A DNA stretch of 6,209 nucleotides from Paracoccaceae bacterium. Its GTDB lineage: Bacteria; Pseudomonadota; Alphaproteobacteria; Rhodobacterales; Rhodobacteraceae. The notes beneath the pieces are model-generated. The model made no database searches, was not told the DNA's origin, and worked only from the letters and a program-made list of their open reading frames with translations. Where the stretch lies: contig RGAJ01000119.1 of NCBI GenBank assembly GCA_009920225.1, positions 1-6,209 of the forward strand, read 5' to 3'. Shown here piece after piece: positions 1-5,858 of this stretch. How positions within the stretch are numbered: position 1 is the stretch's first letter; each line of letters opens with the position of its first letter. The translations under genes and the position numbers were made by a program.

Positions 1-240
1 TGCCGGCAAATTCGCGGTTAGGGCGCGGCCGCTGACATCGATCAAACCTGCTGCGCCAATTCCCACGGGCATTGTTTCATTATGGCTTCTGGCCCAATGG
101 ATTTCGTCACAAATTGCGCGGACCAATTCGGGATATGACGTGGGGGTTGGAACCCGCCGTTTTTCGACGATAGTCCAATTTTGATCGAAAATCTGTGTTT
201 CGATTTTGGTTCCCCCCAAATCAATTCCCGTTGCGATCAT
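1..240 (-). CDS. ROK-family sugar kinase, N-terminal 80 residues (N-acetylglucosamine kinase-like); gene continues beyond position 1
   Basis: The ATG at 240-238 opens a frame that runs without a stop to the window edge; about a quarter of a typical 300-residue ROK kinase is present. The start MIATGIDLGGTKIET carries the ROK phosphate-1 (ATP-binding) motif DLGGTK at residues 7-12. GIGAAGLID near residues 62-70 matches the next conserved ROK block, and TANLPA at 75-80 resembles the AANVPA stretch of E. coli NagK. ROK kinases phosphorylate sugars such as GlcNAc, ManNAc, glucose or fructose in the cytoplasm. The two aminosugar-phosphate SIS genes just upstream favour GlcNAc or GalNAc as substrate, but this is inferred. 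The substrate-specific ExGH region and the zinc-binding cysteines lie outside the window. A GAGG Shine-Dalgarno at 248-251 is 7 nt before the ATG, and the start overlaps the previous stop as ATGA, which suggests translational coupling. A ROK transcriptional repressor is unlikely because no helix-turn-helix precedes the kinase motif. Confidence 0.87.
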   Translation of the reverse strand, partial: MIATGIDLGGTKIETQIFDQNWTIVEKRRVPTPTSYPELVRAICDEIHWARSHNETMPVGIGAAGLIDVSGRALTANLPA

Positions 241-1295
241 GCGGTGACCTCGTAGAGTGTCACGCCGCTGACCACGCGGCTAAGCGTACCTTTGCCCGCA
301 AATGGGTCATCAACATTGAACCCCAAGTTATGCGACCATGTTGCGGCTTGGACTTGGGCCAAACCCAGTGCAAGCGGCGCAAGCCAAGCGGTATTGATGT
401 TGGGTAGTTCGGCGAATGACAAGGCGGTCACCCTGTTGTTTGGAAATTGTGCTTTGATCTCTGCCTCTAGGTCGTTTTCATAGGCAACACAATGTCCAGA
501 CGGGGATTTAAACAGCACAATATGTGTCTGATCGCAGACAAATGATTTTGGTCCATGGCGGAACCCCAATGTTGTTTCCCACATCGATGGGATTCGTCCG
601 GCCGTAAGTTCAAGCGTTTTCAACGCGGCCTCTCGGGCGGCAAATCCCAAGGCACCTGTCCCAAGATAAACCACGCGCTTTGGTTGTTCTTTGGCAATAT
701 CGATAAATGATGCGAGCCTTTGTTCAAACGCGTCCGAAATAACCGGGATTGCGGAGATTGGGTTTTGGGATTGGTCAAAAATCGACAGCGCCGTCAGCAA
801 CATTGTGGAAAAGCTGGACGTCATGGCAAAGCCTGCGTCATGGGTGGCGTCTGGCAACACAATGGTCAGTGATGGGCCTTGGGATTCCCGTTTTGACAGC
901 GTGCTTTCGCCATTACAGGTGATGTTCAATCGTGGGGCTGTGGGTGCCAATGCGTCTAGTGCATCCAAGGTTCCGATTGTCTCGGCGCTGTTTCCTGATC
1001 GTCCAAAGCTGACAACCAAGGGACGGATCTTGCAAAGATAGGCGTGCGGCTGTGCGACCAAATCCGTGCTAGGCACTGCGCGCAATTTTGGTCCCTCTGC
1101 ACCAATCGCACCAGCGGCGATAATGTCACCGATATAGGCCGATGTCCCCGCGCCACAAAACCAGATTTCGTCAAAGGTTTGATGATCGACCCAATTTCGC
1201 GCAGTCTTGTAATCAAAGTTTTCAAACCATGATCGCCATATTGCGGGTTGCTGCAAAATTTCGCGCCATGTGTGCCAGTCTTTCAATTGGGTCAT
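237..1295 (-). CDS. agaS: AgaS-like SIS-domain sugar isomerase/deaminase (galactosamine-6-phosphate deaminase type)
   Basis: This is a 352-residue cytoplasmic protein with two SIS (sugar isomerase) domains, slightly shorter than E. coli AgaS (about 384). Blocks recalled from AgaS are all present: CGAGTSAYIGD (47-57), PSTDLV (75-80), SFGRSGNSAET (96-106), HDAGFAMTSS (152-161), the second-domain sequence LGTGALGFAAREAALKTLEL (211-230), GFRHGPKS (244-251) and a C-terminal GTLSRVVSGV (336-345). AgaS deaminates and isomerises D-galactosamine-6-phosphate to tagatose-6-phosphate in GalNAc/GalN catabolism. The exact substrate in this organism is inferred. At the positions where GlmS and NagB-II have catalytic Glu and Lys, this protein has Gly244 and Arg340, as AgaS does. 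The ATG is preceded by a tandem GGTGAC (1299-1310) that can act as Shine-Dalgarno and lies inside the previous gene's last codons. The gene overlaps both neighbours by four bases (ATGA), so translation is probably coupled across the three cistrons. Confidence 0.88.
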   Translation of the reverse strand: MTQLKDWHTWREILQQPAIWRSWFENFDYKTARNWVDHQTFDEIWFCGAGTSAYIGDIIAAGAIGAEGPKLRAVPSTDLVAQPHAYLCKIRPLVVSFGRSGNSAETIGTLDALDALAPTAPRLNITCNGESTLSKRESQGPSLTIVLPDATHDAGFAMTSSFSTMLLTALSIFDQSQNPISAIPVISDAFEQRLASFIDIAKEQPKRVVYLGTGALGFAAREAALKTLELTAGRIPSMWETTLGFRHGPKSFVCDQTHIVLFKSPSGHCVAYENDLEAEIKAQFPNNRVTALSFAELPNINTAWLAPLALGLAQVQAATWSHNLGFNVDDPFAGKGTLSRVVSGVTLYEVTA

Positions 1296-2314
1296 CGTGT
1301 CACCGTCACCTTTGAAAGTGTCGCAGGCTTATCTGGGTCCAGACCCAAGGATACCGCCACGTCGCGAATGACAGGGTATAGAGCCGCAATCGCAACAGCT
1401 GCCCCAGCGGCTGGAACGACACCGGTCACGCCAAAATCAGCGGGTGAAACACGATAAAAATCGCTACCGGCTGCTGTAAACCGATCTTGGGCTGTGTTCA
1501 GGCTGTTTTGGATTTCGGACTCGCCCGTATCAATCATCACAATGGTCAAAGGTTTGGTCACCAATTGCAACGGACCATGAAGCACCTCTGATGATGAATA
1601 AGCTTCCGCATGAAGTGCACAACATTCCTTGAGCTTTAGGGCGATTTCCTGCGCTGCGCCTAATCCTGCGCCGCGGCCAATCACATAGACGTTTTGCGCC
1701 CGCAACAGACCAGACACCATCGCACGGTGTGCAGGGTGGTTGCGTCCATCAATCTGTTCAAAGACGCGGGCTGTGGCGTCGCATGCGGTGATGTATTCCG
1801 GTTTGATCTTTGCCAACAAAGCCATTCCGGCAGCGATCCCGCCCACAACGGTCTTGGTTGCGGGGACGGCCAGTTCGGGGCCGGCATCAATGGCGATTGT
1901 CGCATCGGCGGCGGCTTCGACTTTGGATTTTGGGTGGTTGGTGATTCCAACCACCGACGCCCCGCATTTTTTTGAAACCGTTGCGGATCGTACCAAATCA
2001 TCGCTGGCGCCGGATTGGGAAATCACCAAGATACCGCTGTCAGCCAAATCCACCCCATCGTGCAGTGAAAACACAGACGGCGGCAGCGATGTCACAGGCA
2101 CGTGCAATTCGCGCATAAATTCATAAGCCAACACGCAAGCGACCGCGTCCGAGGATCCGCGCGCGATTGTGTAAATTGCCTTGCTGCGTGCCAACTGCGT
2201 GATAGAGGGGTTATCGTCGGGAAGAGAGCGCAACCGACGAACAACCACATCAGTGATTTCACCTACCTCTTGGGCCATTTGCAGCCCCAGTTCGGTTTGT
2301 GGTGTGTGGATCAT
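1292..2314 (-). CDS. NagB-II-like SIS-domain glucosamine-6-phosphate deaminase
   Basis: This 340-residue protein has two SIS domains without the glutamine amidotransferase domain of GlmS, the architecture of the non-canonical glucosamine-6-phosphate deaminase NagB-II known from Shewanella and alphaproteobacteria. That enzyme converts GlcN-6-P to fructose-6-P and ammonia. Visible motifs are ARGSSD (51-56), SQSGASDD (99-106), the PELAVPATKT block (146-155), GRGAGLGAAQEIALKLKE (213-230), HAEAYSSSEVLHGP (235-248) and a C-terminal LDPDKPATLSKVTVTR (325-340). Glu243 and Lys335 align by motif with the isomerase-domain catalytic Glu and Lys of GlmS. A TTG at 2341 would extend the frame by nine codons. 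The ATG at 2314 is preferred because a GAGGA Shine-Dalgarno (2319-2323) sits 4 nt before it and a single base separates it from the upstream stop. Some relatives are annotated as glutamine-fructose-6-phosphate aminotransferase (isomerizing); the missing glutaminase domain argues against synthesis. FrlB-type fructosamine deglycase is a less likely alternative. Confidence 0.87.
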   Translation of the reverse strand: MIHTPQTELGLQMAQEVGEITDVVVRRLRSLPDDNPSITQLARSKAIYTIARGSSDAVACVLAYEFMRELHVPVTSLPPSVFSLHDGVDLADSGILVISQSGASDDLVRSATVSKKCGASVVGITNHPKSKVEAAADATIAIDAGPELAVPATKTVVGGIAAGMALLAKIKPEYITACDATARVFEQIDGRNHPAHRAMVSGLLRAQNVYVIGRGAGLGAAQEIALKLKECCALHAEAYSSSEVLHGPLQLVTKPLTIVMIDTGESEIQNSLNTAQDRFTAAGSDFYRVSPADFGVTGVVPAAGAAVAIAALYPVIRDVAVSLGLDPDKPATLSKVTVTR

Positions 2315-2315
2315 A

Positions 2316-3458
2316 TTATCCTCGTAGCCTGTACTGATCAAAGCGCGACCAGATATCTGTTAGATCAACGACCTGCCCAGAATTGCGGGCTTGATCCAAG
2401 GCAAGTGCACCTATTCCGGCTTCAAGCGCATCAACGACACCCACGGGCAAGTGATCGGTTTCTTGGCGCAAAAAGCGAACAATATCCGTCACCATCAAAT
2501 GGTCGGCCCCGTAATGATGCCCGGCCTTTGCCAAATCCCCTTTGGTATAGTCATGATCGGCAAAGACGGTTCCATCGCGGCGCGTCACCTTGAGATAGCC
2601 ACGCACAAAGTCCCCTTCTGCCATACCATGCGCACCCATCACACAGAATCGACGATGTTCGTCAGGCACGTTAAGATTGGTGTGAAATGTCATCGATGCG
2701 CCGCTTTCAAATTCTAACAGTGCGGTTTGGCAATCAATGATGTCGCCATCACTGTGGAACGGATCATCAACGGAATTCCAGACGGATTTCTTGCGATGAA
2801 AGATTTCGGTTTCGGCGTTGTTCATGCTTGCATGCTGCGGAATGAATGACCGACGTGCACCAAAGCTTGCCACACGCGACGGGCGTGATGCCGTGACCAT
2901 GTTGTACAGGTCCAGATCGTGACAGCATTTTTCCAACATAAACCCACCAGAATGATGCGCCATACGGCGCCAATCGCGCATGAAAAATGCGCCGTGATAG
3001 GGGGCGATGTGTTCGTTGGCTTCCAATGAGGTGATGGGCCCAAGCACCCCCTGGGACAGGGCGTGGCGCAGATCAACCATATGCTGCGAATAGCGCAGAA
3101 CAAGCCCAACCATAACGCGGTCCGATCCGTATTGGGCCAATAGCTTGGCCAAGGCAAAGCTTTCTTCCATCGACACAACGACCGGTTTTTCGGCAAAAAT
3201 ACGAACGCCTGCTTCGAGCCCAAGTTTGATTTGTTCAAGGTGAAATTCGTTTGGTGAACCAACAAAGAACAAATCAGGGGAAGTGTCTGTCAGCATCTCT
3301 TGGATCGTTTCATACCTGGGCGTATCGGTCCCGATCATATCCAGATGCGTCGGTTGAGGATCGTAATATCCCACCACTTTGGCTTCTGGCATGATGTCAC
3401 ACATCAACTGCAGGACGTGTCCCGCCCGAAGCCCAATTCCTGATGTAACTATGCGCAT
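2316..3458 (-). CDS. Gfo/Idh/MocA-family NAD(P)-dependent oxidoreductase
   Basis: This 380-residue cytoplasmic protein has an N-terminal Rossmann fold and a C-terminal alpha/beta domain typical of the Gfo/Idh/MocA family. The dinucleotide motif appears as GIGLRA at residues 7-12 (GxGxxA form). AEKPV at 89-93 carries the conserved EKP lysine near the nicotinamide. The substrate-site segment is GGFMLEKCCHDLDLYNM (171-187). It keeps the conserved His180 and Asp183, but Glu176 sits where many family members have Asp, followed by Lys-Cys-Cys. The C-terminal DHLMVTDIVRFLR region (319-331) is also family-typical. Family members oxidise, epimerise or, in GH109-like branches, cleave sugars through a transient keto intermediate, so family alone does not fix the reaction. 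Its place between the transporter and two aminosugar deaminases points to a sugar substrate, perhaps an aminosugar glycoside or derivative. Shine-Dalgarno AAGGGA (3465-3470) overlaps the upstream stop codon and lies 6 nt before the ATG. No frameshift or truncation is visible. Confidence 0.9.
   Translation of the reverse strand: MRIVTSGIGLRAGHVLQLMCDIMPEAKVVGYYDPQPTHLDMIGTDTPRYETIQEMLTDTSPDLFFVGSPNEFHLEQIKLGLEAGVRIFAEKPVVVSMEESFALAKLLAQYGSDRVMVGLVLRYSQHMVDLRHALSQGVLGPITSLEANEHIAPYHGAFFMRDWRRMAHHSGGFMLEKCCHDLDLYNMVTASRPSRVASFGARRSFIPQHASMNNAETEIFHRKKSVWNSVDDPFHSDGDIIDCQTALLEFESGASMTFHTNLNVPDEHRRFCVMGAHGMAEGDFVRGYLKVTRRDGTVFADHDYTKGDLAKAGHHYGADHLMVTDIVRFLRQETDHLPVGVVDALEAGIGALALDQARNSGQVVDLTDIWSRFDQYRLRG
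2319..2323 (-). promoter_or_regulatory. Shine-Dalgarno (GAGGA) deciding the NagB-II-like start
   Basis: GAGGA on the minus strand lies 4 nt upstream of the ATG at 2314-2312 and overlaps the last codons of the oxidoreductase gene. It favours this ATG over the upstream in-frame TTG at 2341-2339. Confidence 0.7.
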
Positions 3459-3468
3459 CGCGTGTCCC

Positions 3469-4569
3469 TTAGATGGCTGGTGCTTTTAGTCGGCGCAAGA
3501 CCTTTCCGTCAGCACCAAAGACATGGCAGTCAGCTGGATTTATGGTCAGTCGTATTTCTTGGGCTTCTTCAACTTTGACATCTCCAGGCAGGGTGGCGCA
3601 GAATTTTTGCGATGCGTCCCCTGTGTAGCCATAGCAAATGCTTGTCCCGCCAAGGCGTTCCAAAACGTTGATCACAAACGGCAAACCATCCGTTCCGTCA
3701 AGTGATACGTTTTCGGGGCGAATCCCAACGTCAACCTGTTCCCCGACCGATGCTGTTGATCCATCCACGGGCAGGGTCATTGTGACACCTGTCGTGAATT
3801 CAACGGTGATGTTGGTGGCAGATGCGGCGGTAACTTTGGCGGGAACCAAATTCATGTTGGGCTGGCCAATGAATGTGGCCACGAATTTGGTGGCGGGGTG
3901 ATGATATAACTCCATCGGGGTGCCAAATTGTTCGACGACCCCACCGTTTAAAACAACGATACGATCTGCCATTGTTATGGCCTCGACCTGATCGTGTGTC
4001 ACATATACCATTGTGGCGTCTAAGTCGCGGTGAAGCTGGCTAAGTTCGACCCGCATATCGCCACGCAGCGCAGCATCAAGGTTTGAGAGAGGTTCATCAA
4101 ACAGGAAAATTTTCGGGTTGCGCACGATTGACCGACCAATCGCAACACGTTGACGTTGGCCGCCAGACAGCTGGCCCGGTTTTAATGACAACTTGTCGGT
4201 CAGTTGCAGAATGCCCGCCGCCTTTTGGACGCGATCGTCCATTTCGGCCTTTGGCATTTTTTGCACGCGCAAGGGAAAGGCTATGTTTTCATAAACAGAC
4301 AGGTGCGGATACAAGGCGTAGGATTGAAACACCATCGAAATGCCGCGATCAACGGGATGATCGGCGCTCACGTCAATTCCATCAATCACGATCTGACCTG
4401 ATGTGGCTTCTTCTAGACCCGCGATAATCCGCAACAACGTGGATTTGCCACAGCCCGATGGGCCCACAAAAACAACAAATTCCTTGTCTTTGATCGCAAG
4501 GTCAATGTTGTGCAACACCTTAGCTGTACCGAATGATTTTGAGATTGAGTTTAGATCAAGCGTCGCCAC
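3469..4569 (-). CDS. Sugar ABC transporter ATP-binding protein (MalK/UgpC family)
   Basis: This 366-residue ATPase energises the CUT1 sugar importer from the cytoplasmic face and acts as a dimer with the two permeases. All motifs are intact: Walker A GPSGCGKST (36-44), Q-loop Gln82, signature LSGGQ (134-138), Walker B IFLFDEP (154-160), D-loop SNLD (162-165) and switch His192. A C-terminal regulatory OB-fold/TOBE region from about residue 240, including VGIRPENV (281-288), places it in the MalK/UgpC/MsmK group rather than among short ABC ATPases. The start is a GTG (4569-4567) with AAAGGA (4578-4583) 8 nt upstream; the MATLDLNSISKSFG amino terminus is typical of the family. It follows a hairpin-containing gap after the binding-protein gene and ends 10 nt before the oxidoreductase. 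MalK-type ATPases are often shared between transporters, so specificity must come from the binding protein and permeases. Symbols such as ugpC or msmK would over-specify the substrate. Confidence 0.96.
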   Translation of the reverse strand: MATLDLNSISKSFGTAKVLHNIDLAIKDKEFVVFVGPSGCGKSTLLRIIAGLEEATSGQIVIDGIDVSADHPVDRGISMVFQSYALYPHLSVYENIAFPLRVQKMPKAEMDDRVQKAAGILQLTDKLSLKPGQLSGGQRQRVAIGRSIVRNPKIFLFDEPLSNLDAALRGDMRVELSQLHRDLDATMVYVTHDQVEAITMADRIVVLNGGVVEQFGTPMELYHHPATKFVATFIGQPNMNLVPAKVTAASATNITVEFTTGVTMTLPVDGSTASVGEQVDVGIRPENVSLDGTDGLPFVINVLERLGGTSICYGYTGDASQKFCATLPGDVKVEEAQEIRLTINPADCHVFGADGKVLRRLKAPAI

Positions 4570-4577
4570 TTTGTCTG

Positions 4578-4583
4578 TCCTTT
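4578..4583 (-). promoter_or_regulatory. Shine-Dalgarno (AAAGGA) for the GTG-initiated ATPase gene
   Basis: AAAGGA on the minus strand sits 8 nt before the GTG at 4569-4567. Because no ATG is nearby, this site and the conserved amino terminus decide the start. Confidence 0.7.
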
Positions 4584-4593
4584 GTGGTTAGGC

Positions 4594-4613
4594 GGTGGCC
4601 CTTTCGGGCCACC
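4594..4613 (-). other. Intercistronic hairpin between the binding-protein and ATPase genes
   Basis: A perfect inverted repeat reads, on the minus strand, GGTGGCCC - GAAA - GGGCCACC: an 8-bp GC-rich stem closed by a GNRA-type tetraloop. It begins 9 nt after the stop of the binding-protein gene. No U-run follows, so it is not a classic Rho-independent terminator. Hairpins directly after binding-protein genes in ABC operons often protect the upstream mRNA 3' end or cause partial read-through, giving more binding protein than ATPase. That role is inferred here; the structure itself is directly visible. Confidence 0.75.
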
Positions 4614-4622
4614 TAGGGAGGA

Positions 4623-5834
4623 TTACAGTGCTTCGTCTAGCTCTTCGCCAGCGATGGTAACCAAGTTGTCAACAGTGTCCTCTTTCAGGATGATACCTTG
4701 GACCATGTTGGTGAAAACGCTTTGTAGCGATTTGAAATCTTCGACCAATGGCTCTGGTCCACCTGTGGAAATGCCACCTGTGAAGACTTCCCAGAATGCA
4801 TCACCCTTGTAGTATGGTGCTGCCACGCCGAGCTCTTCGTATTTCATGATAGGTGTCAGACCCCAGCTGCTGTCCAAATCATATTGTGCATCGCCTGATG
4901 CCAAGGCTTGGGCCAGTTTATGTGCCAATTCTTCGTGGCCTGTGCCTTTGAATACGGCCAAGCTGTCGGTGATCAGGATTGTACCAGATTGACCGGATGG
5001 GCCTGCAGGAACCGGAACAACCAATTGGTTGATGGTTTCTTTGTGCTGACCACGACCCCAAGGACCGCTGATGTACATGCCGATTTTGCCGTCGTTGAAC
5101 AGGTCTTTCAGCTGATCACGTTCCCATGCGGTTGGGCCTTCTTGGGCAACATCAACAAGTTTGCCATAGAACGCCAATGTTTCGCGTGTCTGTTGGCTGT
5201 CCAACTTGTTTTCGCCTGTCGCAGGATCGATCACCACACCACCGTTTGAATAGAGGTAGTTTAGGAATTGGTGCATCGTGTTGTCGAAATCTTTACCTGC
5301 CAACCCAACGCCAGCTGCGTCCGTGTTGTCGTTGATCGCTTTGGCGAGGTCGTACATTTCATCCCATGTTTTAGGCGCGACGCATTCTTTGCCTGCGGCA
5401 GCGACCAGATCACAGTTGATGTACAAGCCTTTGGTTGAAAATGCGTGTGGATAGCCCCACTGAACACCTTTGATTGTCACCGTGTTCAAAACGCCGTCTT
5501 GGTATTGGCCTTTTGCTTCATCGCTGATGTTCGCAGGCACGATCAAACCATTATTCGCCAACTGGCGCAATGTGCGTGACCCCATATAGGAAACGCTGGG
5601 GGGGTCGCCCGCCGCGGCCAATGTCAACGATTTATCTTGGCATGTGCCCCATGGAACCGCTTCCATATTGACGGTAACACCGGGGTTTTCCGCGATAAAG
5701 GTATCGATCACTTTTTGGTCTGCTTCACGAACTTCGCCACCGCACATGATGAAATGCAGTTCTTCTGCTTGTGCGGACATCGCAGTTGAGGCCAGTAATG
5801 CGGCACCCAGTGCGATTGGTTTCAAATGTTTCAT
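4623..5834 (-). CDS. Periplasmic sugar-binding protein of an ABC transporter (CUT1, SBP_bac_1-like)
   Basis: This 403-residue exported protein would capture the sugar in the periplasm and deliver it to the permeases. It begins with a signal peptide: MKHLKP, a hydrophobic core (IALGAALLASTAM) and an AQA cleavage motif ending at residue 23, followed by EELHF. Mature-protein features fit the UgpB/MalE-like family: DTFIAENPGVTVNMEAVPW (44-62), the LAAAGDPPSVSYMG segment (72-85), WGYPHAFSTKGLYIN (126-140), TWDEMYDLAKAI (156-167), and KIGMYISGPW (250-259). Four cysteines (31, 65, 141, 151) remain after processing and could form disulfides. The ATG at 5834 is chosen over the in-frame ATG at 5858 because AGGGAG (5842-5847) lies 7 nt upstream and the signal peptide then has normal form. 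The gene sits downstream of a permease gene, the reverse of the common binding-protein-first order. The ligand cannot be read from sequence; the operon suggests an aminosugar or its oligomer. Confidence 0.94.
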   Translation of the reverse strand: MKHLKPIALGAALLASTAMSAQAEELHFIMCGGEVREADQKVIDTFIAENPGVTVNMEAVPWGTCQDKSLTLAAAGDPPSVSYMGSRTLRQLANNGLIVPANISDEAKGQYQDGVLNTVTIKGVQWGYPHAFSTKGLYINCDLVAAAGKECVAPKTWDEMYDLAKAINDNTDAAGVGLAGKDFDNTMHQFLNYLYSNGGVVIDPATGENKLDSQQTRETLAFYGKLVDVAQEGPTAWERDQLKDLFNDGKIGMYISGPWGRGQHKETINQLVVPVPAGPSGQSGTILITDSLAVFKGTGHEELAHKLAQALASGDAQYDLDSSWGLTPIMKYEELGVAAPYYKGDAFWEVFTGGISTGGPEPLVEDFKSLQSVFTNMVQGIILKEDTVDNLVTIAGEELDEAL

Positions 5835-5841
5835 CTCTTTT

Positions 5842-5847
5842 CTCCCT
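5842..5847 (-). promoter_or_regulatory. Shine-Dalgarno (AGGGAG) deciding the binding-protein start
   Basis: AGGGAG on the minus strand lies 7 nt before the ATG at 5834-5832. An earlier in-frame ATG at 5858-5856 abuts the permease stop, but would place this site inside the coding region and add eight residues in front of the signal peptide. Confidence 0.75.
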
Positions 5848-5858
5848 AGATTGAACAT

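Noticed and set aside
2315..2341. TTG start at 2341 for the NagB-II-like gene
   Set aside because: It would overlap the oxidoreductase end; the ATG at 2314 has a well-placed GAGGA site and gives the expected amino terminus.
1740..2593. Long plus-strand open frames opposite the SIS and oxidoreductase genes
   Set aside because: They lie antisense to clearly conserved proteins, show no recognisable domain and are low-complexity mirror translations of the coding strand.
4594..4613. Hairpin as a Rho-independent terminator
   Set aside because: No U-tract follows the stem and the same-strand ATPase gene begins 25 nt later with its own ribosome site.
4616..4622. UCCUCCC stretch after the binding-protein stop as a sequestering partner for the ATPase Shine-Dalgarno
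   Set aside because: Only four contiguous pairs (UCCU with AGGA) can form across the hairpin, too weak to claim a switch.
5598..5604. Run of seven G (C on the coding strand) as a possible frameshift site in the binding protein
   Set aside because: The frame is intact on both sides and the run encodes the family-typical GDPPS.
5835..5858. ATG at 5858 as start of the binding protein
   Set aside because: It places charged residues ahead of an already complete signal peptide and puts the strong AGGGAG site inside the gene.
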